From Lentinula raphanica (Eukaryota; Basidiomycota; Agaricomycetes; Agaricales; Omphalotaceae), in contig JANVFP010000010.1 in NCBI GenBank assembly GCA_027919835.1, positions 1-64,000 of the forward strand: DNA of 64,000 nt, in the 5' to 3' direction. The notes under the pieces were generated by a model that saw only the letters and a list, made by a program, of their open reading frames with translations, had not been told where the DNA came from and did not search any database. The translations under genes and the position numbers were made by a program. The stretch's first letter is position 1, and each line of letters begins with the position of its first letter. Positions 1-9,944 of the stretch are shown one piece after another.

Positions 1-25
1 AATCGCCGGAGGCGGTTTCAACAAC

Positions 26-536
26 TTATTTGGCCTCGACTTCGAACAACATGCAATAGATCAACAGCTCAGATCCATCCTCGACTCTCAATGGTCGAAA
101 CCTCTGAACCAATTCCAGCATAGCTTTCTTGGAACCCAGGGGTTTGCCAAAGATAGACGGGAACCGCTCAATCATGGCTCGAAGGAATTGATCTGCATCT
201 TCCTTTCCTTCCTCCGCTCCAGGGAGATGCTCTAAGGCCTGCTTCGTCTGGAGGGTCATCCATCCAAAGATCCTTTGCATCTTCACCTTCTCAGAGGTCA
301 CACCCGTGGCTTGGAACGTCGTTAGACAGAACCTCATCCATTCAGGCATTTGGATCAGATCAGCTAGATCCAAGATCATAGCCGTTTTATGAGTGGCAGG
401 GAACTTCGCATTGTTGTATTCCCCTTGCTCTTCAGGAGACAACGCAGGAGGTCCCAACAGTTTGAGGATATCCACTGGGGCCTCGTTTGCACCTTGTGCA
501 TTTTGATCATTTTGTGTAGTACTCATCGTTATATTT
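26..536 (-). CDS. Gag-like ORF of a probable LTR retrotransposon
   Basis: A 169-residue open frame begins at an ATG at 536 (residues MSTTQND) and ends in TAA at 28-26. The product is acidic with no Cys-His knuckle in the visible part. Its middle, rich in Trp, Leu and Arg with blocks such as MPEWMRFCLTTFQ and ERFPSIFGKPLG, resembles capsid-like Gag N-terminal regions by general character only. I do not recognise a specific family. An upstream non-ATG extension to 568 is possible. The stop lies 26 bases from the window edge, so any pol region would be outside. The AGATCT-rich, gene-free DNA to its right would be the leader or LTR side of a minus-strand element. It could instead be an unrelated host hypothetical protein. 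Confidence 0.4.
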
Positions 537-639
537 GGTATTCTGTTCCCAAACACGATACGTTGCAAGTCAAAAGAATAGAGTTTGGTAATGTAGGATT
601 CAAACTAGTCAAATCGACTGGTTCAGCAGTAACTGCCTG

Positions 640-2850
640 ACGTCTACTGCTTCCTTGCACTACACCAGATCTGTTCGTTCTTGGAACTTCAGAAGCAGAT
701 CTAGCAGCAGTCCCGTTATCTGGATTGCTCTTTGCTCGTCCGAGGTTCTTCGGATCGTAGACAGGAACCGTAGGTTCTTTGTAACACGTTTTCTTTTATC
801 CGGGGCTTGCACCTCTGGATCAAAGTAATCTAAAGAACCTGCGTTCTTCGACGTCCGAGACTCCCTTGGAGCTATTTTTAAGATCAAACAAAGTTCGACC
901 TAAGGCAATGGTTTGAGAAATCGATAGATCTCTCGAGTTCGTTCCAAAATATAGATTCCACCCCTCGCGGTGGGCTCCAGATAACGAGGATATGAAGGGT
1001 GCAATTTAATGCTTCGTTGGATAGATCTAATGGCCTAGTGACTTTATCACTGAACACTGATCACCAATATACTTCTTATGTCGTTTGTCAAATGTATTTA
1101 AGCGAGGTGTGGGGCGTTGTCAGAGATTCCGCACGATCTTATACCTTAGAACGAACTGGTAGTCTTAAAAGATCTACTGGATCCGCAATACAGGTCAACA
1201 GAGCGAAGTGACACGGAAGTACAGATCTTTTGATCTGGACTCGAAGGGGGTGAGTGATCCACTCAAAGGGTTTACAAGGAACGAGAGAACTTGTATAGAT
1301 CAGACTTTATGACCACACAAATACTATCAGAACCAGGTTGAAGATCTACTGATCACTGATCACAGGAAACCTTCCACAGCTCGTATGGATCACCGATCAC
1401 CACACGTCTGCTTGATCAGAGCCACCGAAACTCTGAACGCTCACTTGGAACAACCGAGAACCAAGCCCTCTGTATCTCCACGATAGGAGTCTACCTTCGA
1501 TTCAAATCTAGCTGAGACTTTATCAACTGACAAGATATCGGGCCTAACGAGATGAGAATTTCACAACCACTTTCGAAGACCGCCCGGCTTACAAAGCCTT
1601 TACTCCTCACGTATGAGAGCAAAGGTTAGCTAGTCAGAGAAACTGGGCACAAAACCTAAATATATTTTTGTAGGCTACGTCCTTAAGTACTTCTACGAAT
1701 AGATCTGTAGCCAATTTACTATTTTATGGAATAGATCTATAGATTTGAGAGAACGGAGTCCGAGATCTGATACAAATAAGGAAAGATAGGACGAGAAACG
1801 ATACAAACACCAGAGAAACAGAGAGTGAAAAGGATAAAAACAAGTAAAATGTCCATTTCTGGTGGTCCTTCGTCGAGATCTAGTTGCCTGACCTTCGAAT
1901 CCGGACCTGGTCTGTGCGTCCATCCACATGCTGGTGGTTAAAGGGCACGGATAAGCTCCTGCACAGGTAACTCAAACGTTTCCTCATTTGATTCCGCTAT
2001 GTGAACGGTTGTATGCCTCTCCAACTGAATGGGAGTACATATAAAGGGGGGAAACCTGTCCCAATAGGTTCGTTTGGCTTCTAGTTTTCCAACGATATGC
2101 ATATATCGAATAGATCCAGAGGTTTAACAATGGTGAAGTCGAAAGATCTACCCTTGCAACACTCCTGGTCAAAGCTGTACATCTCAGGCGTCTATTTCCC
2201 ATTTAGGAAACGTCCACATGTAACTGGGATGATACACTTTGGTTGTTTCTCCGTTTAGTCACATTCCTGCGACCTGATCCATCCCGAAACTCGATCTAAG
2301 TGAACAGATCTGTCGAGTCTGGGCCTTGAATAATCCATCCCCACTGGTAATACGAATAGATCTATTGGTTCTAAGCTCGTCTCGGTGCAGTATCATACTC
2401 AGTTGGCCGTTAGGCGTTGAAAACTAAGTTGATAATCCCTTGATAGCTCATATCAGAGGTGGCTTTGTCTTGAAGGACTCCCCGACCAAGGGACTCGAGT
2501 GTTAACTCTTATTATTCGTCAGGATGTGTTTTCCTGTCTGGATCTGACGTCCTGGCATTAACATGATACAAGTTTGACTGTCAGCTCGGGCTCACTACAG
2601 TCCTTTAGTACTCTACAAGGCTCTAATCGTTAAAATTAGGCCATTGCATGCCTGCACGCAAAATGGGCGTATTATCGCGTTCTTCTAGCTCCCTTCGCCG
2701 TCAGTGATATTTCAACCTTTCCTCGATGTGGCTCACTCACCTGTCATTGTTCATGCCTAGGATAACTTTCCGCTTATATTCACTTGAACGTCTATCAAGC
2801 GGACTCATTTTTCTGGTCGTCTCAGTGAGCTTTCACGGTTTGTGCTCCCA
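640..2850. other. Gene-free stretch dense in AGATCT
   Basis: No convincing exon chain is visible on either strand. About fourteen AGATCT hexamers lie between roughly 667 and 2361, often as TAGATCTA or AAGATCTACTG. Short GATCAC repeats occur near 1345-1400. The stretch lies on the 5' side of the minus-strand gag-like ORF, so it may be LTR or leader DNA of that element. I could not find paired LTR ends within the window. Confidence 0.4.
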
Positions 2851-2892
2851 ACATGGTCATGATCTTTGGGCTTTCTTGTAGCGTCCAAGTCT

Positions 2893-2978
2893 CTTTCCAC
2901 CTGCCACTCATCTGCTTTCTCTCACTCGGACATCAGTTCCACCTGCCACTCATCTGCTTTCTCTCAACTCGGACATCA
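2893..2978. repeat. 42-bp tandem duplication
   Basis: Two adjacent near-identical copies of a pyrimidine-rich 42-43 bp unit lie here, both ending in CTCGGACATCAG. The second copy has a one-base insertion. They lie about 200 bp upstream of RING gene 1. Confidence 0.8.
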
Positions 2979-3178
2979 GACGTTCAGCTTCTCCCAGTTC
3001 AGTTGCCTTCTTCTGTGAGTACCGTATGCTCCATCTCTCATTTCTCCTCACTCAAATTTTGTCTTTCAGTATAATCTTCCGCTTATACTATAATCTTTCA
3101 TATGGAGACGATTTTCTGGTCATAGTACGCATCCATGACTTCTCGCTTCCAAGATAACCCTGATCTTATAACTTGCAG

Positions 3179-4017
3179 ATGCCAACCGCGGGGAGTTCTA
3201 CTTCGATCAATAGGGCCCGTGGCTTCGCGAACGATCCCCCGTATTCTCCTACCAAAGTTATTAGGAAGTATGGAACGAAATACGATCGATCTCGCCACTC
3301 TGAGCAACTTCAACCGTTGTCAGACGCCAACCAAGGTGGTTCTTCGCCAAAGAAAACCAATCCGAATTTAGAACCAATAGTCGTCTCTGACGACGATGAC
3401 GATGACGAGATTGTATGTTTAGACAAGGTGCCACTCATCTCCTTCACACTCACCTGTGACTAAATTTCTCCAAAGGCTCCTGTACTCAGCACAACCGAAG
3501 CTTTGAAACGAGATCTCCGGAAGGCCCAGAAAGATCTAGCTGTGTGTACCTCAATGCTCACCGCACTGACGCTAATCGTCTGATGATTTTACAGAAAGCT
3601 CAGGAACAACTCGCTATCCTTCGTGACGCTGCACAGGAACGCAATACTTGTGAAATCTGTTATGAGTTGATCAATAATCCGCACAGGTCAGTCGTTGTTT
3701 CATTCATGAGATCAAGCTATGGTATTCATGGATTCGAAATCAGTTTCGCCTGTGGTCATGCATTCTGTGCAGGCTGCATCAGCGACTATGCGGCTCTTCG
3801 CCTCGACAAGAAGAAAAATCCTTACTGCCCTAAATGTCGGGAGTTAGTTGGCCGCTTCACCCCTGTCCCCTCTTATCATATCAAAGAGGATGTTGCGACT
3901 TTTCGGAAGGTCTTTGGAATTGAGGAACCTGTTCAGCAGGCTTTGGTTTGGCCTGTAAATTACAAAACCGAGCATTCTGAACCTCCCTTTCCGCTTGAGA
4001 ACGATATCAGCGAGTAG
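3179..4017 (+). CDS. RING-finger protein, paralog 1
   Basis: A predicted C3HC4 RING protein of about 221 residues, probably an E3 ubiquitin ligase or scaffold. Four exons fit GT...AG introns: 3179-3412, 3476-3541, 3595-3686 and 3744-4017. The N-terminus carries the motif ARGFANDPPYSP, followed by an Asp run. Exon 2 (22 codons) and exon 3 are Lys/Glu-rich and coiled-coil-like. The RING starts with CEIC, continues with CGHAFCAGC across the last intron, and ends with CPKC. A conserved tail, GRFTPVPSYHIKEDV, follows. The ATG at 3179 is preceded by TTGCAG and aligns with the starts of two paralogs at 31726 and 39491. Substrate and location are not visible from the sequence; there is no membrane segment. 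Confidence 0.85.
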
Positions 4018-4489
4018 TGGTACAATCAATCTTTACGGTCTCAACTATAACTCTCCATATACCTCATAGATGTCCGTAGGTAGCTAGCTCTACCTTGGCG
4101 TATTGTTCACTGTCTTTTATGTATCGTATACACTTTTTCTTTAGTCGACGTCGCCATTCTTGAATGCAGACAATTTTCAGTTTTTCTCTTGGCGTCCAAC
4201 ATTTTCAGACCCGCGAAAGTTCATATCCAAACGATCATACTTAAGCAACCATCACCAAATCTCCTCAAAGTATGATGTGTCATTCAACCGGTCAACCAAC
4301 GACCATGGGGGATTTCCGTGACCATTCTTACGGGTGAACGCACACAGAGAATTAGAACGCGAACAAAGGGTTTCTTCTGATTCTCATGAACATTAATCGG
4401 GCAATGATCGGAATGAGGAAACAAGTTAGCTCTAGGATCTAAAGTCATAGCAGTAAAGACCCAAGATTCTCTGAAGCTCAGATCGAACA

Positions 4490-5595
4490 TCAGACACCGA
4501 ACCTAGGCCATCGGTTAATGTGATGAGTCAGTCCTGTAGGACAAGTGCAAGCAAGTGTAAGCAATGACAAGGTATCCATTCCAGAGACGAAAGTACTCAC
4601 TCGCGTCAGAGACAGGACTACTGCTACATCTGAGGAGAGCTCCCACCTTGCTGCGTGTCCCAGGATGGAGTTAATCGCCACAATGTCATACTTTTCCGAA
4701 AAGGAAGAAGAGACTGATCGTGCTTCGAATCCAGCTGCCACCCATTGGGCGAATGGGTCGGGGAATGGTCCAACATAAGGCTTACTCCTTGTTATAGCCA
4801 TAGTCGTCACCCCTTCCCAATCGAAAATGTACTGTATCTGCCCTGAAACCCAGTCGCTCGGTTGAACGTCTTTGGGTCGGTAACACACATAACTATTTCC
4901 AATGGCAATAGAACGTTGAGTTCCATAGAACCCTTTTGGAGCTGGAACTTGGGAATAGCACGTCGGATTGGAATTTCCAATCATCCTCGCGAGCTTGATG
5001 GGCAATTTGATGGATACTTTCTCGCGTTTATCCAAAGGACTAGGATAAGAACCACTCCGTCCGAGCAACTGGTCGACATTGAAGTGATCCGAATCTTCGT
5101 CGTCATCCTGAGCAGGTTGGCTGCGTTTGTCGTAGCCGTAAGCTTTATCTAAGAGATTTGCGCAGAATTTGAGGAGATCGGGACAATCAGGCCGCATGAG
5201 CCATTGCCGGAAGATTCCTCCACTACAAAAGGATTGCAGTAAGGTTAGTTCGAATTCACCTATGTACATGTGTGTTTTCAGTGGACGAAGGAATTATAAG
5301 GAACAGGAATCTATTCACCCGTCTTATGATTTGTTGGAATCCTTTGTAGTTTTCCGATCAAGTTCTCAAATGAGAAATTCCACCAGTCGCGGACGTTGCC
5401 AAAAGACTTCATGAAGTCATAGATATGGAAAGCAAGATGGTGCGAAGGAAGCAGAAAACCAGGAAAATCTTGTTTCAGACCTTCTACGTGTGCAGCTAGT
5501 GATTGCCTGAACAAGTCAAGACGATCTGGGGACAGGTTGTTACGAGTCATAACAATCGATGCACAGGTCAAATGCATGGATGTTTTGAGGACCGA
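4490..5595 (-). pseudogene. Tnp2-like transposase gene, 3' piece
   Basis: C-terminal third of the Tnp2-like gene whose other pieces lie at 12860-14177 and 21482-23601. Removing Ngaro copy A restores a continuous frame from 12860 into this piece at 5595. Visible blocks are FPGFLLPSHHLAFHIYDFM and VRDWWNFSFENLIG. An intron at about 5270-5310 follows, and then RQWLMRPDCPDLLKFC, which is typical of the basidiomycete relatives of plant Tnp2 proteins. The frame stops at 4490. A further small ORF at 4284-4490 may be extra 3' coding sequence but I cannot link it. It is called a pseudogene because two 7-kb insertions and a stop codon break the gene. Confidence 0.7.
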
Positions 5596-5688
5596 CCTCT
5601 GCCTTTTGCACTCAGGTGGGACAGGAAGTTAAAGTTAGCCAACACTGGGCCAAAGCCCATAACATTCAAAGCGGATCATGGAGGGCTA
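5596..5688 (-). repeat. Ngaro copy A, B2 terminal repeat
   Basis: A 93-bp outer copy of the B repeat, matching B1 at 6887-6979 base for base as far as I can read. It marks the 3' end of the element. Its end (GCAGAGG on the minus strand) abuts the host sequence directly. Confidence 0.88.
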
Positions 5689-5782
5689 CATAATGGTACA
5701 GGATAGGTAAGGATGTAGCTACATACAACTACATATTTACAAACAATGAGAACATACATGATATGAGGGAGAGGAGGGAGGG

Positions 5783-6886
5783 TGAAGGAAAAACAGGCAG
5801 ATCAAGGTTAGATCTATGTAGATAAGAGTCAGTACTATGTAGAGGCTTATCAGACATGATCAGAGCGCACTGAGACACCAAAAACCCAAGATCTAACAAA
5901 GGAATCAACTCCTAGAGTGTCTGATCACCTTAGATCTGTCTGGATGTGCTTTGGTATCTGTTCAGTGTCTTGATGGTGAAAAATGCGAAATTTCATACCA
6001 GATTCCTGTATCTGAGACACCTCTGGAAGGCCTGTAGTCTGTACAGATGTAGGAATGTACTGGACAGTGAAATTAGAGCTCAGAAAGAGCTAGGGAACAT
6101 GCAGGCAGCCTCACCCAGGTCAGAGATGGTGGGGGAAGGAAAGGAAGAATGGGAGATCAAAAATTGATGTTTCAACTCGCTTTTACAGGCCTCTGCTCAG
6201 ACCTCTGGCACCTGTAACAGCCACATCAATTTAAAACAGCCCCATGATCAATTGCCTGATGCATGTGAAGATGGGATCATGTACAGCTATCAGCTGATGA
6301 TCCAGGCGCCCTATAAGCGCTGGAAATGTCCGAAATATGTCCAGGAATCCATGTGATGAGTCTAGGCATGGTGCTAAGTGATATAAAGGCTCTGGGAATG
6401 AAATAACACACAAGTGTTTTGAGTGTGCATTTTAAAATGAGGATTGCAGGAGAACCACTAGACCAAATGCCTTCAAAATTATTTGCATCTTGAAGAGGAC
6501 ATCAAACTGTATATTTCCATCTAAGACAACTATAGGTTTGGTCCAGGAATGCTTTGTGTAGAATAGAAAATATTTCAAAAGCTTTATTAAAGCATTCTGA
6601 AAAAATATGAATAACTCAACACAGAGTGAGTATCATCATAGGGTTATAGTGGACAACTTGTAGGGACAATAGAGCTCTGTATGCGTACACAGTATAGTGG
6701 CAAGAGCACTTGAGAGGTAGCCAGCAATTAAGTGTATTCATGTACACATTAGGTATGATGAAGGTGAAGACCTTCATGTACATACCTGTTGTGATGAATA
6801 GTGCACTATAATTACTGGGAGATGATCTGTTGTTTGCAGAGGCCTGCAGAAAGGCTCCCTACCCTTGGAATCCGCCTTCATGTCGA
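5783..6886 (-). repeat. Ngaro copy A, A2 internal repeat
   Basis: About 1.1 kb, a direct repeat of A1 at 11756-12859 with a constant offset of 5973 bp. It ends in TCGA at the B1 junction. About 94 bp of non-repeated DNA separates it from B2. The several small ORFs inside also occur in A1 and have no recognisable product. Confidence 0.88.
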
Positions 6887-6979
6887 CCTCTGCCTTTTGC
6901 ACTCAGGTGGGACAGGAAGTTAAAGTTAGCCAACACTGGGCCAAAGCCCATAACATTCAAAGCGGATCATGGAGGGCTA
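6887..6979 (-). repeat. Ngaro copy A, B1 internal repeat
   Basis: A 93-bp B repeat directly abutting A2. The B1-A2 junction reproduces the junction expected if the element's two ends were joined in a circle, as proposed for Ngaro and DIRS replication. Confidence 0.88.
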
Positions 6980-7097
6980 TAATTGCTATGAAATGTTGTT
7001 GAGGGGTGGATGGTGGTGAAAGAAAATGTGAATGAGACGCGAGGTAAATGGTTGTATATCAGATAGGATGATGTTACAAAAGTACTATAGTACAGTT

Positions 7098-8105
7098 TCA
7101 AGATTTTTGGGCTTGTTTGAGAGAAGCTAGCTGTAATTCTGCCCTTACTGTAGGATTGTCTCTGATATATATTTTCCAAGCTGAAGAAGACCAACGTCCT
7201 AAAGCCATTATCACAGATTCTGAAAGTCCAAGTCTGGCATAAAAAGTCGCACCACCAGCTCTTAGTGAATGTCCACCAAACTCCCTAACAACATAAGCAA
7301 AGAACCTGGATTCAAACCAGGATCTAGTGGGGAGTGTCCCATCTTCACAGAGGAACAATGCAGGCCTGGCTCCATGTAGTTTGTCTCTGATAGCACAGTA
7401 TTCCTTCAGTAGAGACACAGGACTAGCCACTGCTTGATGACTTTGAAGAATATCTGTTCCATGATAGAAAGGATCACTTTTGTGATAAGGCAAATGATAA
7501 CCAGCTCTGCCATTCTCAAACTTGAGAGAAGCACGCTTGATCACCTTACGCCAGTCACGCAAGTCATACTGATTAGGAACAGTGAGTTCACCAATGCGGT
7601 GACAACCATAGAAGCCACAACTCGATAGAGTAGCAAACAGAAGATCATCATAGGAGAGATGACGAGAGTCATAGAAGAGTTGGATATGAGAAATTTGAAG
7701 AGGAGGCTTCCTCTTGACTGGGTCAGCTCTAACTTTCTTGGAGCCTCTGATTGTAGCTTGAACCAGAGGATGAGCACGAGATTCATCAAAGTGAGGATAG
7801 AGTTGTTTGAGAAAGTGACGAGCACCAGAGAGATATTTGGGTCCAGAGGCAATATGTCTGGATGTGTAGGCAATGTATCTGGAGAGTGTGGATGGGGTGG
7901 GATCCAGATCCAGATTATGAGAGGTGCAGAACCTGATATAATCTTTAGCACCTGTAGTATAGTTCTGTTTGGTAGACTTCTCAATGGCATGGGCTTGAAG
8001 GAATAACACCAAATCATCTAACTTGTTCAAGTCCATAGGAGGGTGAGCAGAGTGACCTTGTCTCTTCCTCTGCTCACCCATGGCCTCTAAAAGGACTCTC
8101 TCCAT
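7098..8105 (-). CDS. Ngaro tyrosine recombinase, copy A
   Basis: An intact 335-residue tyrosine recombinase, the integrase of DIRS-order elements. It is expected to join the circular DNA intermediate to the target. The catalytic set is visible: Arg in CHRIGEL near residue 170, then HSLR near 279-282, GRW near 303-305, and the Tyr nucleophile near 313 in WKIYIRDN. The N-terminal third contains a core-binding-like helical region. The ATG at 8105 overlaps the end of the RT frame. It is nearly identical to the copy B protein at 18947-19954. Confidence 0.92.
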   Translation of the reverse strand: MERVLLEAMGEQRKRQGHSAHPPMDLNKLDDLVLFLQAHAIEKSTKQNYTTGAKDYIRFCTSHNLDLDPTPSTLSRYIAYTSRHIASGPKYLSGARHFLKQLYPHFDESRAHPLVQATIRGSKKVRADPVKRKPPLQISHIQLFYDSRHLSYDDLLFATLSSCGFYGCHRIGELTVPNQYDLRDWRKVIKRASLKFENGRAGYHLPYHKSDPFYHGTDILQSHQAVASPVSLLKEYCAIRDKLHGARPALFLCEDGTLPTRSWFESRFFAYVVREFGGHSLRAGGATFYARLGLSESVIMALGRWSSSAWKIYIRDNPTVRAELQLASLKQAQKS

Positions 8106-9813
8106 CGCGCCGGCAGTAGCTCTCTTGGAGGCTCAAAAGTGCGAACGCGGTAGGAGGGAAACTGGAGCTTGAAGTCATCCAGTAGAAGTCTAGACAGAAG
8201 ATCTGCCTTAATGTTGTCTTTGCCAGGAATATGACGAACTCTGATGTCAATACCAGTTTTAGAACTATACCTGCAATAGCAAGGAGGATGGAGTTATGTG
8301 ATGATTCTTTGACTGCAAGAGAACTGAGAACTTGGACAGAGTCCAAACTATCAGAGAAGAATAGGACTCTCTTGGGTGGACTAGGCTTGGAAGCAATGTG
8401 ATGTAGGCCAGATAAAATAGCTAGCAGCTCTCTGAAGAAGATGTCTACAATGGGGCTGCCAGGAGTTGCATGCACCTGATAACAAAAGCCATTACTGGCA
8501 TAGACAAAGGATAGGCCTATGTTGCTTGCATCAGTCCAGCTCACAAAGTCTGCTTCACTATCACTCCATGCTTGGGCATCTACAAATCGTATCCCAATGG
8601 CAGACTTGAGCATGTCAGAGAACCAGGTCAGGTCTCTATGCACTTCACCATTGATAGGGATGTGACGAAATTGAAGTGTCTTCCCACTCATTTTGCGATA
8701 CATTTCTGTAAGAGCAGGTCTAGCCCATGGAAGAACATTAAGTGACCAGTTTAGAGAACCTGTTAGATGCTGCCAGTCTCTGAGTGCAGCTTTGCGATTG
8801 GGAGATGAGAGGAATGTATGAATAGCTTCTACAAGTCCATCTATGGATTCCTGAGTCAAAGAGATGGAGCCTTTCATGATATCTGTTAAGAAGCCTATGA
8901 TCAAAAGCCAGACTCCCCAGTCTTGTTTTCTATCTTCATAAGGGCAATCAATCATGTCCCAAAAGACTAGAAGCTGTACTTGTCTCTTGGGATATTTCTT
9001 GCCATGAAAGGTAATTAGATTCCTCTTGAAGTCCCAGCCAAAGAAGTCATCCATGTAAACATGTAGATTAGGGATTCCTAGCTTCTCAGTCCCAAACCAA
9101 CAGAGCAGTGCAGACACAGAGCACCAACAGCGAGGAGAGGTTCTAGTCCCAAAGACCAGTCTCCTAACAATGTGAAATCTTCCATCAACAGAAACAACTT
9201 GACAAAGTTGCCAGAGAGGATGAGCAGGGAGATTGAGGAAGGCTTTAGCCACATCACTCTTGAATAGCACAAGCTCCTCATTAGGGTGCTCTTTGATAAC
9301 ATCATTGAGCACCTGACCAAAGGTGTGCATATCATCATATTTCACTTTGGCCTCCTCTCTAGGAATACCATCATTGAGACCTGATGCAGTTTGATCCATG
9401 ACAACTCTAGCTTTCCCCTTCTGCCAGACTACAAACATAGGGGAAACTTTCATGCCAGGCAATAGTACAAAATCTTCTGGTAGTGCTTCTGACCACCTTC
9501 CAGCAGCTACCTCCTGATCTCTGTGAGCTCTAAGTGCTGCAATGTCTACTGGTTCAGTCACATAGTTATCAACTTTTTGTCTGCATTCCTCTTCCCACTC
9601 TGCTTCATAGAAAGGCCAGAACCCTTCTCTCAATGAACGAATAACAGAAGCAACAAAAGGTTGGTTAGGATGAGAAGATAAGAGGAGTTCCAAACGATCC
9701 ACATTGAATGGAGTTTCAACTTTGATGTAACCAGACATAGATTGTAGAGTAGCAAAAATTTGGGGATTATTCAAGAGATGTTCAGGAGGTGAAGGTAGAG
9801 GAGGTGCAGTCAT
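8074..9813 (-). pseudogene. Ngaro reverse transcriptase-RNase H, copy A (frameshifted)
   Basis: The counterpart of the copy B RT-RNase H, starting at MTAPPLPSPPEHLL (ATG at 9813). The RT blocks SDVAKAF and YMDDFFGW and the RNase H blocks WTDAS, FFREL and FFSDSLDS are all present. Near 8258-8264 one base is missing relative to copy B. The last roughly 65 residues, including the final RNase H histidine and aspartate block HIPGKDN...AD, are therefore read in a wrong frame before a stop at 8074. The upstream extension to 9879 starts at a non-ATG codon. An RT with a damaged RNase H tail is expected to be defective. Confidence 0.85.
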
Positions 9814-9944
9814 AGTAGATGTGATAACTGGGAGGAATGATGTTACAAGAAGAACTAGTAGAAGACCATAAATAACCACGTCTAAAACGTGGATTAGAAG
9901 TAGATTCAGATGTATCCAATAAATGCTTTGTACCAGCCAGAGAT

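Noticed and set aside
5946..6413. Small ORFs of 60-98 residues repeated at 5946, 11919, 14337, 14921, 20326 and 20910
   Set aside because: They lie in the Ngaro A repeats and recur only because those repeats do. No coding signature; likely non-coding terminal DNA.
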